DNA of 18,695 nt from DATEGZ01 sp035519535 (GTDB taxonomy: Bacteria; Acidobacteriota; Vicinamibacteria; Vicinamibacterales; SCN-69-37). Location: NCBI GenBank assembly GCA_035519535.1, contig DATIWF010000152.1:1-18695 (forward strand). The letters are read 5' to 3'. This document shows positions 1 through 7,487 of the stretch, one piece after another (the stretch's first letter is position 1; each line of letters starts with the position of its first letter). The position numbers and the translations under genes were made by a program. The notes below the pieces were generated by a model. That model did not search any database. It was not told where the DNA came from and saw only the letters and a program-made list of their open reading frames with translations.

Positions 1-2591
1 GCGGCCGCCGGCGGCAGGCCGACGAGGAAGCGCTGGCCGTCGGGCGAGACGTCCCACGGTGCGCCGATCGGTAGGGTGAACAGGACCTTCGGCGCGCCCA
101 CCACCAGGCCCGGCCCCGAGATGTCCACAGCGGTGATCGCCCCGGCAGCCGAAAGATAGAAGAGTTCCTTTCCGTCCTGACGCCACCGCGCGTTCGTGCC
201 GCCATCCTTCGTGATCTGCGTGACGGCGCCTGAGGACAACCCGGACGACTCAGGATTGAACGGCCGCACGTACACTTCGAATCGCCCCGACACATTCGAC
301 GTGTACGAGACCCACCGCATGTCGCGAGACAGCCGGGCTTCCGACTCGCTCGCCGCCGTCTGGATCAAGGGCCGTGGCGTTCGGGCCCCGTCCATCGGCA
401 GCAGCCACACGTGGCTGGGCGTGTTCGGACTGGTCGACGTGAACAGGACGTATCGGCCGTCACGCGACCAGCTCGTCGTCGCCATGTTCGCGCCGGACTT
501 TGCGAGCGGTTCGTCGGCACCGCTCCCGTCCGACGACCGAACGAAGAGGTCCATCTGCGCGCCATTGCGCAACGAGCCAAACACAATCCGATCGCCTGCG
601 GGGGACCACACGGGGTATCGGTCGATCGCCGGATCGAGCGTCAGCCGTTGCGAGACGCCTCGCGCAAGGTTGACGATCCAGACATCCGCGTTGCCGATCC
701 CAGCCGTCGTGATGGCGTTGAGGATTGCGGCGGCGCGAGCGCCGTCTGGCGCGAACGTCACCGACTCATAAGCGCCCGGGTCGCCGGCCGTTCCCAGTGG
801 CTTTCCCTGCCTGTCGAGCAAGGTGAGCTGCAACAGCCGCGACGCACCAACGGTGGCACCGGCGCGATACGCGAGGACGGAGGTCGTGGCCGAAAAGAAT
901 CCGGCGGCACCGAAGTTGCCGACGCCGTCGGCGACCCGGACCGGTTCGCCGGTGAATACGAGACGGCCGGCGTCGAACGGGTGCGCCATCAACCTGCCGC
1001 GCTGTAAGTAGACCAACACGCCGGTGGACCGTCCGGTGGGAACGTATATCGTCTGTGACGCCTCGAGCAGGCGCGTCAGGTCCTGGTCGCCGGGAGCGCG
1101 ATCGATCGACCCGATGAACACGCCGCTGTTCTCAGGGCCGGGCGCGACGCGCAGGTAGAGGAAGTGCCTGCCATCGGGCAGGAAGGCGGCCAGACCGTGA
1201 GTGCGTTCGTCACGCGACCGGTCGAGCACCGTGACCGGCAAGGCGCTGCCGCCGGTCGCGGGCACTCGCCGGATCGTACCGGCGCGGTATCCGCCAATCA
1301 GGATCGTGTCATCCGCACCCCAGCCACCAGTGCCCATCGAATCGGTGGATTCGCCATCGAACAGCGTGACGACTGGACCGCCGTCCACGGGGGCCTTCTT
1401 GAGGGTCTTACCGGCGATGACCGCCACCACGCGACTGTCCGGCGACCAGAACACGCCGCGTGCGCCATCAGTTCCGGCCATGAGGCGGGGTTCCGTCTGA
1501 TCGAGATCTCTGACCCACACGCGCACGACGTCGTCCGGGCCCTTGGCCGTAAACGCCACACGGCGGCCGTCAGGCGACACGGCGAGCGCGGTCTCGAACG
1601 TCGTCTTCTCGGGCGGTGGAATGAGAAAGCGCAGCACGTCGCTCGCAGGCGGCCGCTCGCGGAAATGCACCCACGACAGCGAACCAGTCGCGACGAGGAG
1701 CGCCGCCGCGGTGCCCCACGCGAGCCACGCGTGACGCGGGCGTTCCACGGCGATGCCCGTGGATGGCCAGTCGTCCACCTGGCGCCACCAGTCGCCGATG
1801 TCGCGCAAGCGGCGCTTCGGATCCTTCTCGAGACAGCTTTTGACGAGCCGCCGGAGCTCCGGCGGCACCGGCGCCCAGTCCGGCTCGGTCTTCATCACGG
1901 CGGCGAGGACCTCGGCCACGTTGTCGCCGTCGAACGCGCGGCGGCCAGTGGACAACTCGTAGAGCACGACGCCAAACGCCCAGATGTCCGCGCGTCGATC
2001 CGCGGCGCGTCCGCGCGCTTGTTCCGGCGCCATGTAGCCGGCAGTGCCGAGAATCACGCCAGGCTGCGTCATCGCTGGGCTCGTGATCGTGGGCGCGGAC
2101 GTCGCGTCGAGAGCGAAGGACGGCGCGAGCGCTTTCGCCAGACCGAAGTCGAGGACCTTGACGACGCCGTCGTCGCGGATGCGAACGTTCGACGGCTTCA
2201 GATCGCGGTGGATGATCCCGGCCTGGTGCGCGGCGTCGAGCGCATCGGCGATCTGGCGCCCGATCGCGAGCACTTCATCGGGCGGCACGGGCCCCTGCGC
2301 GATCAACGCGCTCAGGTCCCGACCCTCAACGAATTCCATCGCCAGGGCACCAGCCTCGAGGCCGTAGATCTGGGCGACGTTGGTGTGATTGAGCGCGGCC
2401 AGCGTCTTCGCTTCGCGCTCGAACCGCGCGAGCCGATCTGAATCGGCGGCGACGGACTCAGGCAGGACCTTGATCGCGACGGTGCGGTCGAGCCGCGTGT
2501 CGCGCGCGCGGTAGACCTCGCCCATCCCGCCGGCACCTATCGCAGCAAGAATCTCGTACGGACCAAGGCGGGTGCCTGGCGCGAGCGGCAT
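1..2591 (-). CDS. Transmembrane Ser/Thr protein kinase with C-terminal PD40/TolB-like beta-propeller (3' end cut by window edge)
   Basis: A Hanks-type kinase that would phosphorylate Ser/Thr in the cytoplasm, joined to a sensor-like propeller outside the membrane. I translated 863 open codons on the minus strand from ATG 2591 to the left edge. The kinase domain is complete: glycine loop GAGGMGEV (19-26), VAIK lysine K41, catalytic loop HRDLKPSN with D130, DFG at D148, APE at 188-190 and DIWAFG at about 202. A hydrophobic segment at about 286-306 (LAWGTAAALLVATG) is the single membrane helix. The rest contains repeated SPDGRRVAF, WSPDSRVVAV, WSPAGDRIVF and WSRDGRYVLF motifs, typical of PD40 blades. 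This architecture is widespread in Acidobacteria. Probably only a few dozen C-terminal residues are missing. No Shine-Dalgarno motif precedes the ATG. The substrate and the signal cannot be told from sequence. Confidence 0.95.
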   Translation of the reverse strand, partial: MPLAPGTRLGPYEILAAIGAGGMGEVYRARDTRLDRTVAIKVLPESVAADSDRLARFEREAKTLAALNHTNVAQIYGLEAGALAMEFVEGRDLSALIAQGPVPPDEVLAIGRQIADALDAAHQAGIIHRDLKPSNVRIRDDGVVKVLDFGLAKALAPSFALDATSAPTITSPAMTQPGVILGTAGYMAPEQARGRAADRRADIWAFGVVLYELSTGRRAFDGDNVAEVLAAVMKTEPDWAPVPPELRRLVKSCLEKDPKRRLRDIGDWWRQVDDWPSTGIAVERPRHAWLAWGTAAALLVATGSLSWVHFRERPPASDVLRFLIPPPEKTTFETALAVSPDGRRVAFTAKGPDDVVRVWVRDLDQTEPRLMAGTDGARGVFWSPDSRVVAVIAGKTLKKAPVDGGPVVTLFDGESTDSMGTGGWGADDTILIGGYRAGTIRRVPATGGSALPVTVLDRSRDERTHGLAAFLPDGRHFLYLRVAPGPENSGVFIGSIDRAPGDQDLTRLLEASQTIYVPTGRSTGVLVYLQRGRLMAHPFDAGRLVFTGEPVRVADGVGNFGAAGFFSATTSVLAYRAGATVGASRLLQLTLLDRQGKPLGTAGDPGAYESVTFAPDGARAAAILNAITTAGIGNADVWIVNLARGVSQRLTLDPAIDRYPVWSPAGDRIVFGSLRNGAQMDLFVRSSDGSGADEPLAKSGANMATTSWSRDGRYVLFTSTSPNTPSHVWLLPMDGARTPRPLIQTAASESEARLSRDMRWVSYTSNVSGRFEVYVRPFNPESSGLSSGAVTQITKDGGTNARWRQDGKELFYLSAAGAITAVDISGPGLVVGAPKVLFTLPIGAPWDVSPDGQRFLVGLPPAA

Positions 2592-2605
2592 CGGAGTGTG
2601 CGGGT

Positions 2606-2634
2606 ATCTTAGCCGGACTGTCATTCTTCGTCAG
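2606..2634 (-). promoter_or_regulatory. Candidate sigma-70-type promoter of the kinase gene
   Basis: On the minus strand, CTGACG (2634-2629) and TAAGAT (2611-2606) are separated by exactly 17 bases. Each matches the -35/-10 consensus at four of six positions. The start site would fall about 8 bases before ATG 2591, giving a nearly leaderless mRNA, which agrees with the absent ribosome binding site. The evidence is the match and spacing only. Confidence 0.3.
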
Positions 2635-2816
2635 CCGCCCCGCGCGTGCTGACCGACCCTGCGGTTCACGCGCGAGACGCACGTGTTTTCGCAGGGCGGG
2701 TTCGGGCCGTGCCTGGAAGCGTCGCGCACCTGCAAGTCTTCCGGACACCCCGTCCCGTGCGTATCCGAGGCAGGAGACGCCTGCTCTCGAAGCCCTCAGA
2801 CCTGGAGCGATCATCA

Positions 2817-3851
2817 ATGCCGCAGAGACTCACCGTCGTCGGCCTCTCGATCGTCGCCCTTGTCGCCCATACGCCGGCCGTACGCACCGCGCCCGGCCCG
2901 CTTCACTCGAGCGTGAGCCTCACCGTCGACGGATCGTTCAAAGTGAATGCCGCCGGCAATGCGCTCATCAAGAGCGGCCTGATCGCGGCGTTCGACTTCG
3001 CGCGAAACAAGTCGCAGTGGCGCTGCTTCGAGTCGCCTGGTGCGTCCGCCTCGAAAGGTCTCACGATCGAGGTGACCATCGACAAGAATGGGACGCACGA
3101 GGGCGATGCAACCGTCAACGCTCGCCTGCTTTACGACGGAAATCCGATCGGCGTCGCTCATATTCCCGTCGGAAAGACGATGATCGAGGACGAAGAGACG
3201 CGGCCCGGCGTCCTGAAGGAGCAGGCCGTCAGGGCGCTGAACGATGCGCTGGACAATCCGACCTCTCACCCTTGCGATCCCAAGGCCAAGATCAAAGGCA
3301 AGACCACGATGGACATGCAGGTGCCACAGGGCAAGATGCATAGTGAGGCCACCATCGAAGGCCAAGGCACACTTCCAATTCTTGCCGACGGATCGTTCTC
3401 GGCGACCATCCCGCTGGTCCAGCACAACCTCGGCGCGACCTTGACCGCCAAGGGCATGGCCTGCACATACCAACCGTCTGAGATGCAGTATCAGCTCGTG
3501 GCTTCCGGGAATTACGACGATGCCGATGGCACGCTGAAATTCGTGCACATGATCACGCGCAACATCGGCGGCATGACCGGGCAGGGAGTGTGCGTCGCCG
3601 ACGGACACACGCTGAAGGCTCCAAGCACCCCCGTACCGCAGGCGCCCTCGGAGGACATGGCGCAGTCGATGGATCTGCGCATCGCGCTCGAAGATCACGC
3701 GAACCTGACGGTGCCGATTCAGTCCTATCGGTACGTCACGCAGGAGCTCTCGATCGATCTCTCGTTTGGCGGGGCAGCTAGTTCGGCACCCACGGCGTGG
3801 CCGCACACCGTCCTCTCACATCCCTGGCTGCCGGCACGCGAGCGGCGATAA
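2817..3851 (+). CDS. Hypothetical exported beta-rich protein with four cysteines
   Basis: I do not recognise the family. The protein has 344 residues from ATG 2817, chosen because GGAG (2804-2807) sits nine bases upstream and because a signal peptide follows directly (MPQRLTVVGLSIVALVAH, cleavage probably near residues 20-25). An in-frame ATG at 2646 has no such support. The mature part has alternating hydrophobic/polar stretches suggesting beta-sheet (for example VSLTVDGSFKV, LTIEVTIDKNG, MHSEATIEGQGT) and only four cysteines (C70, C153, C216, C259), which could form two disulfides after export. No catalytic motif, lipobox or sorting signal is visible. It is divergent from the kinase gene, with a 225-base gap. 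Function unknown. Confidence 0.8.
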   Translation: MPQRLTVVGLSIVALVAHTPAVRTAPGPLHSSVSLTVDGSFKVNAAGNALIKSGLIAAFDFARNKSQWRCFESPGASASKGLTIEVTIDKNGTHEGDATVNARLLYDGNPIGVAHIPVGKTMIEDEETRPGVLKEQAVRALNDALDNPTSHPCDPKAKIKGKTTMDMQVPQGKMHSEATIEGQGTLPILADGSFSATIPLVQHNLGATLTAKGMACTYQPSEMQYQLVASGNYDDADGTLKFVHMITRNIGGMTGQGVCVADGHTLKAPSTPVPQAPSEDMAQSMDLRIALEDHANLTVPIQSYRYVTQELSIDLSFGGAASSAPTAWPHTVLSHPWLPARERR

Positions 3852-3931
3852 GATTGACCTCCGCGCGCGAGCGGATCGTCGCGGGTCGTCATCATCGGCC
3901 TCTCGGGCGCCGTGATTGTTGGTCTCGGACA

Positions 3932-3984
3932 TGCCGATACGTCTCTTAGCCATCTCGTCGCGTTGCCGCGGCTGAGTATCGGCA
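3932..3984. repeat. Perfect 9-bp inverted repeat with 35-base spacer
   Basis: TGCCGATAC (3932-3940) is repeated in exact reverse complement as GTATCGGCA (3976-3984), in the leader of the zinc-ribbon gene. The two arms are 44 bases apart start to start, about four helical turns, so they could be paired sites for a dimeric regulator. They could equally form the base of an RNA stem. No T tract follows, so this is not a terminator. Confidence 0.4.
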
Positions 3985-4029
3985 GGCCGCTTTGGCGGTC
4001 CTCATGGCTTCATGTGGATGCGGAATCGT

Positions 4030-4479
4030 ATGACGTGCCCCAGCTGCGGCAGTCCGCTCGAGCCGGACGTCCACGTCTGCCCGAAGTGCTTCGCGCGCAT
4101 CGAGCCGCCAGGCTTCTGGCACAGGGTCCTTCAGTTCTTTCAAAGCGCCCAGGGACCCAGGGGGCCTCTGGTCAAGATCACGAAAAGCATCTCGATCACG
4201 ACCACGGACAAGGCCGGTGAGCGGCACCAATATCACTCGCTCGAGGAATTGCCGCCGGAACTACGTGCGGAGATCGAAAAGGTGGAATCAGAGGCGCTGA
4301 AAGAGAGCGCCAGCGCCTCCTCGTCCGGGACGCTCGCCGCGACATTCCTCAAGACGTCGAAGACCTCGTTGTTCAAGGTGAAGGACGCTGCTGGAAACGA
4401 ACGCGTGTACCACTCACCCGAGGAGATGCCTCCCGACGTTCGCGCCCTCTTTGAGCGAATCCAGGAACCTGACAAGTAG
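4030..4479 (+). CDS. Zinc-ribbon protein with duplicated YHSxEExPPxxRA motif
   Basis: A small protein (149 residues from ATG 4030) of unknown role. The N-terminus is a zinc ribbon of two CPxC knuckles: CPSC at C3/C6 and CPKC at C17/C20. A short aromatic stretch follows (FWHRVLQFF), then two copies of one module: ITTTDKAGERHQYHSLEELP followed by PELRAEIE, and FKVKDAAGNERVYHSPEEMP followed by PDVRALFE. A Ser/Ala-rich linker separates the copies. The motif resembles the short YxSLEEMPPxxR segment found in many small bacterial proteins; its function is not known to me. Earlier in-frame ATGs at 4012 and 4018 are possible starts. I chose 4030 because it puts the zinc knuckle at the N-terminus, but no start has a strong ribosome site. 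There is no signal peptide, so it is probably cytoplasmic. Confidence 0.75.
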   Translation: MTCPSCGSPLEPDVHVCPKCFARIEPPGFWHRVLQFFQSAQGPRGPLVKITKSISITTTDKAGERHQYHSLEELPPELRAEIEKVESEALKESASASSSGTLAATFLKTSKTSLFKVKDAAGNERVYHSPEEMPPDVRALFERIQEPDK

Positions 4480-4490
4480 CCCGCCTGAGG

Positions 4491-4515
4491 CAAAGATCCA
4501 CCGGCCCGTTGTGTC
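4491..4515 (+). repeat. Degenerate copy (right half) of the dispersed hairpin element
   Basis: CAAAGATCCACCGGCCCGTT followed by GTGTC lies 11 bases after the stop codon of the zinc-ribbon gene. It matches the right arm and conserved flank (CCGGCCCGTGGTGTTT) of the element at 7386-7424 and 12661-12699. The left arm is barely recognisable. It has the same position relative to a stop codon as the better copies. Confidence 0.4.
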
Positions 4516-4544
4516 TCTGGCATCAGGCCGCGTCCGGCTCCTCA

Positions 4545-4567
4545 GTTGACCGGGCCAGACGGTCAAC
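4545..4567. promoter_or_regulatory. Hairpin / possible operator upstream of recQ
   Basis: GTTGACCG (4545-4552) and CGGTCAAC (4560-4567) form a perfect 8-bp inverted repeat around a 7-base loop, 48 bases before the recQ start. It contains TTGACC, a possible -35 element, but no convincing -10 follows. No T tract follows, so it is unlikely to be a terminator. A regulator site is possible but not shown. Confidence 0.3.
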
Positions 4568-4615
4568 TCGAGATGGTCGCGGCGCACGCGCGCCGGTCAG
4601 CTAGGATAGATCCCC

Positions 4616-6445
4616 GTGTCCGCGCTCGCCGGCGTCCTCGAACAATTCTGGGGCTACACGTCGTTCCGCCCGCTGCAGCGCGAGGCGATGGAGGCGATTC
4701 TCGCGAGCCGGGATTCGCTCGTCGTCCTTCCGACCGGCAGCGGCAAGTCGCTCTGCTTCCAGGCGCCCGCGCTCGTGCAGGAGGGGCTGGCGCTCGTCGT
4801 GTCGCCGCTCATCGCGCTGATGAAAGATCAAGTCGATACGCTCGTCGCCAACGGCATCGACGCCGCCGGCTTCCACAGCGCGCTCGCGCCCGAAGAGCGC
4901 GGGTCGATTGCCTCCGGCATCCGTGACGGACGGTATCGCTTGATCTATGTCTCGCCGGAGCGGCTCGTCGGCGAAGGACGCGACAGCTTTCTCGCGCTGC
5001 TCGGCCGCCGGGCGCCGCGCTTCGTCGCCATCGACGAAGCGCACTGCATCAGCCAGTGGGGCCATGACTTCCGCCCCGAGTACCGCCAGCTGGCGTCGCT
5101 GCGCGATCGCTGGCGGGACGCGAGCCTGCACGCGTTCACGGCCACGGCGACCGGCCGCGTCCGCCGGGACATCGTGTCGCAGCTCGGCCTGCGATCGCCC
5201 GTGGAGCTCGTCGGGTCGTTCGACCGGCCGAATCTCGTCTACCGCGTGGTCCCGCGCTCGAACCTCAAGCGCCAGATCCAGAGCATCCTCGCGCGCCATC
5301 AGGGACACGCCGGCATCATCTACTGCCTCTCGCGCCGGGAGGTCGAGGCGCTCGCGGCCTGGCTCGTCGAGGCGGGCGTGCGCGCGGCGCCGTACCACGC
5401 GGGGCTCGCCGACGAGGATCGCCATCGCCATCAGGACGCGTTCCTCAATGAGGAGATCGACGTCGTCGTCGCGACCGTCGCGTTCGGCATGGGCATCGAT
5501 CGATCGGACGTCCGGTTCGTGATCCACGCCAATGCGCCGCAGTCGCTCGAGCACTACCAGCAGGAATCCGGCCGCGCCGGACGCGACGGGCTGGAGGCGG
5601 AGTGCGTGCTGATCTACTCGGGCGCGGATTTCCTCAAATGGCGCGTGCTGCTCGATCGCAACGGCGAGCTGTCCGAGGCTCGGCGCCGGCTCTTGCGCGA
5701 CATGGATCGCTACGCCGCGAGCGTCGGCTGCCGGCATCGGCACCTGGTCGGCTACTTCGGCGAGACGCTCGCGAAGGCGGACTGCGGGGCGTGCGACTTC
5801 TGCCTTGGCGAGCTCGAGCCGATCGTCGAGCCCGTCGTCGTCGCCCGGAAGATCCTGTCAGCGGTCGCGCGCACCGGCCAGCGTTTCGGGACCTCGCACG
5901 TCGTCAACGTCCTGCGCGGCGCGAAGACCGAGCTGACCTCGTCACGCGGGCACGATCAGCTGAGCGTCTTCGGTCTGCTCGCCGCCATGTCGGTGGACGA
6001 AGTGCGCGGCTGCGTCGAGCAGATGATCGCGCGCGATCTCCTCGAACAGGTCGGCGACGAGTTCCCCGTCCTGCGTCTCACACCCGACGGTCTCGCGGTG
6101 ATGAAAGATCCCGCGCGCATGCCCGACCTCGTGCTGGCGCGCCAGCTCAAGCCCGAGAAGGGCACGACGCTGCGCAAGTCCAAGGTGGAAGGCGAATCGT
6201 GGGACGGCGTGGACCGCGATCTCTTCGAGCGCCTGCGCGCGCTGCGCCTGCGCGTCGCGCGGGAGCGCGGCGTCCCGCCCTACGTCATCTTTCACGACAC
6301 CACGCTCCGCGAGCTCGCCCGCCTCAAGCCGGCGACGCTGGACGCGCTCCGCCACGTGTACGGCGTCGGCGAGCGCAAGGCGGGCGACTACGGGCCGATG
6401 CTGCTGGAGGAGATCGCGTCGGCGACCCGCCCCGTACGGGACTGA
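4616..6445 (+). CDS. recQ: ATP-dependent DNA helicase RecQ
   Basis: A 3'-5' superfamily-2 DNA helicase acting in recombination and stalled-fork repair. Length is 609 residues, normal for bacterial RecQ. The start is GTG 4616, supported by AGGATAG at 4603-4609. Visible motifs are motif 0 (FRPLQREA, 17-24), Walker A PTGSGKS with K44, the DEAH box at 140-143 followed by the RecQ signature CISQWGHDFRPEY, FTATAT (motif III), and QESGRAGRDG (motif VI) with its arginine finger. The zinc-binding cysteines are C372, C390, C393 and C396. An RQC winged helix follows, then a C-terminal HRDC domain (about 530-600, with YVIFHDTTLRELA and VYGVGERKAGDYG). All core parts are present, so it should be active. 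The upstream hairpin at 4545-4567 may regulate it. A relic of a permease gene begins at its stop codon. Confidence 0.97.
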   Translation: MSALAGVLEQFWGYTSFRPLQREAMEAILASRDSLVVLPTGSGKSLCFQAPALVQEGLALVVSPLIALMKDQVDTLVANGIDAAGFHSALAPEERGSIASGIRDGRYRLIYVSPERLVGEGRDSFLALLGRRAPRFVAIDEAHCISQWGHDFRPEYRQLASLRDRWRDASLHAFTATATGRVRRDIVSQLGLRSPVELVGSFDRPNLVYRVVPRSNLKRQIQSILARHQGHAGIIYCLSRREVEALAAWLVEAGVRAAPYHAGLADEDRHRHQDAFLNEEIDVVVATVAFGMGIDRSDVRFVIHANAPQSLEHYQQESGRAGRDGLEAECVLIYSGADFLKWRVLLDRNGELSEARRRLLRDMDRYAASVGCRHRHLVGYFGETLAKADCGACDFCLGELEPIVEPVVVARKILSAVARTGQRFGTSHVVNVLRGAKTELTSSRGHDQLSVFGLLAAMSVDEVRGCVEQMIARDLLEQVGDEFPVLRLTPDGLAVMKDPARMPDLVLARQLKPEKGTTLRKSKVEGESWDGVDRDLFERLRALRLRVARERGVPPYVIFHDTTLRELARLKPATLDALRHVYGVGERKAGDYGPMLLEEIASATRPVRD

Positions 6446-6600
6446 CCAGGAGCTTGCTCTTCGGCGTCTCGCCGCTCGACCCGGCGTCGTTCGCCGCCGC
6501 CGGCGCGACCATGCTGACGGTCGGCCTCATCGCGGCGTCCGTCCCTGCGATGCGCGCCGCTCGCGTGGACCCGACGTCCACGCTTCGAGCTGAAGACTGA
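6442..6600 (+). pseudogene. C-terminal relic of an MacB/FtsX-type (ADOP-like) ABC permease
   Basis: The frame starting inside the recQ stop region encodes LTRSLLFGVSPLDPASFAAA, a hydrophobic helix (MLTVGLIAASVPAMRAARV) and DPTSTLRAED, then TGA at 6598. LLFGVSPxDPxxF, a helix, PAxRAARVDPxxxLRxE is the usual C-terminal end of FtsX-domain permeases abundant in Acidobacteria, which are normally about 800 residues. Here only about 53 codons remain, with no start codon, no ribosome site and no upstream part. recQ occupies the upstream DNA. I infer a deletion that joined the permease tail to the recQ end. It is presumably not expressed as a functional protein. Confidence 0.75.
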
Positions 6601-6657
6601 GGAAGAACGGGCGTGCTCCTCATGGCTGGGCCTCGACCGAGGGCCATGGGGTCAGCC

Positions 6658-6666
6658 TTTTGTCAG
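6658..6666 (+). promoter_or_regulatory. Candidate enhancer (activator) box TTTTGTCAG upstream of PEP-CTERM gene 1
   Basis: TTTTGTCAG lies 72 bases before the -24 GG of the sigma-54 promoter at 6729. The identical 9-mer is 73 bases before the -24 GG of the second PEP-CTERM gene. A second GTCAG begins at 6651, 11 bases (one helical turn) earlier. Position and repetition suit a bacterial enhancer-binding protein, but two sites are a small sample. Confidence 0.35.
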
Positions 6667-6728
6667 TCCGGAGGGAGAACTTGGTGGCGCCTCGATTCGT
6701 TTGACGAACGAACGCACGGGAGACGGGG

Positions 6729-6744
6729 AGGCGTGGCTCTTGCA
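6729..6744 (+). promoter_or_regulatory. Sigma-54 (-24/-12) promoter of PEP-CTERM gene 1
   Basis: AGGCGTGGCTCTTGCA compared with the consensus TGGCACGNNNNTTGCW: the invariant GG (6730-6731) and GC (6742-6743) are present with exact spacing, plus the TT before GC and a final A. The expected transcription start is near 6756, about 40 bases before ATG 6796. Matching promoters precede the other two PEP-CTERM genes, which strengthens the call. Confidence 0.6.
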
Positions 6745-6795
6745 ACGGGCGAGGCGGCCAGCAGTCGACGCTGGTCGATGGAGGAGCTCCCCCCG

Positions 6796-7338
6796 ATGCG
6801 ATCGACTCTGCTCGCCTGCGTAACAGTCGCCTGTCTGTTCGGCGGCACCGCCGAAGCCGCCCCGATTCTCCTGGGGCAGGTTGTTCAGACGACGTACCTC
6901 TTTCCTGACACCTCGACGGTCTATGCGGCTCCAGTCAACGCCACCGTTGGAGCGGGCGTGGAACTGCTCAACTATGCCGGTTTTGCCGACATCGATTTTT
7001 CGGACACGAACGTCAGGATCACGACGACCCGGGATGCCGGCATCAATAACGTCGCCTTCGACGGGTTCCGCTTCTTCGATATCTTCGGGACGATCCCGGA
7101 CAACCTGACCGCGGTCCTCAATCCGGCAACGACCTACGCCGGCTTTACTGCCTCCCGGCTGCAAGGCGGCAATGCGGACACGCTCTTCGTCAACGTGGCG
7201 AATCTCCCCGGCTTGAGGGGCCAGATAATCTCGATCGACCTGGTGCCATCGACGGTGCCGACTGTGCCTGAGCCGGCAACACTTGCGCTGCTTGGCGGAG
7301 GCCTCGCGACACTCGTCGCCCGCCGCCGCAGACAGTAA
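6796..7338 (+). CDS. PEP-CTERM sorting domain protein (1)
   Basis: An exported 180-residue protein ending in the exosortase-recognised PEP-CTERM signal: VPEPATL, a hydrophobic helix (ALLGGGLATLVA) and a basic tail RRRRQ. The start is ATG 6796, preceded by GAGGAG (6781-6786) and followed by a signal peptide (MRSTLLACVTVACLFGGTAEA). An upstream in-frame ATG at 6613 would bury that signal and overlap the promoter, so it is rejected. The mature part is small, hydrophilic and Thr/Asn-rich with no recognised catalytic domain, as is usual for such proteins, which are thought to enter the outer envelope or exopolysaccharide matrix after EpsH/exosortase processing. Expression is probably sigma-54 dependent. 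The hairpin element at 7386 follows 48 bases after the stop. Confidence 0.9.
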   Translation: MRSTLLACVTVACLFGGTAEAAPILLGQVVQTTYLFPDTSTVYAAPVNATVGAGVELLNYAGFADIDFSDTNVRITTTRDAGINNVAFDGFRFFDIFGTIPDNLTAVLNPATTYAGFTASRLQGGNADTLFVNVANLPGLRGQIISIDLVPSTVPTVPEPATLALLGGGLATLVARRRRQ

Positions 7339-7385
7339 GCGTCGAGTTCGACGGGTTCGGCAGGGTCCACACTCGAGCCACACAG

Positions 7386-7424
7386 CGGGCCGGCTGGAGC
7401 AATCCAACCGGCCCGTGGTGTTTT
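7386..7424 (+). terminator. Dispersed hairpin element, copy 1, probable terminator of PEP-CTERM gene 1
   Basis: Left arm CGGGCCGGCTGGA, loop GCAA (a GNRA tetraloop) and right arm TCCAACCGGCCCG form a 13-bp stem with one mismatch, followed by TGGTGTTTT. The stem plus short T tract suits intrinsic termination. The same stem, loop type and 3' flank recur at 12661-12699, with degraded copies at 4491, 11721 and 13331. Confidence 0.65.
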
Positions 7425-7487
7425 GACCTCCAGACGCTTCCAGCCCGGCCGGCAGTACCATATCTGCGGTCGAAAGGGGGATCACCG

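Noticed and set aside
1164..2441. Plus-strand frame of 425 codons opposite the kinase gene
   Set aside because: Same shadow effect; the minus strand carries all kinase motifs in order, so this frame is not a gene.
2814..3806. Minus-strand frame of 330 codons opposite the exported protein gene
   Set aside because: No signal, domain or ribosome site; the plus frame has a signal peptide and a Shine-Dalgarno motif.
4601..5743. Long minus-strand frame of 380 codons opposite recQ
   Set aside because: Its translation is Arg/Ala/Asp-rich without any domain, and it is a codon-position shadow of recQ in GC-rich DNA, where antisense frames stay open by chance.
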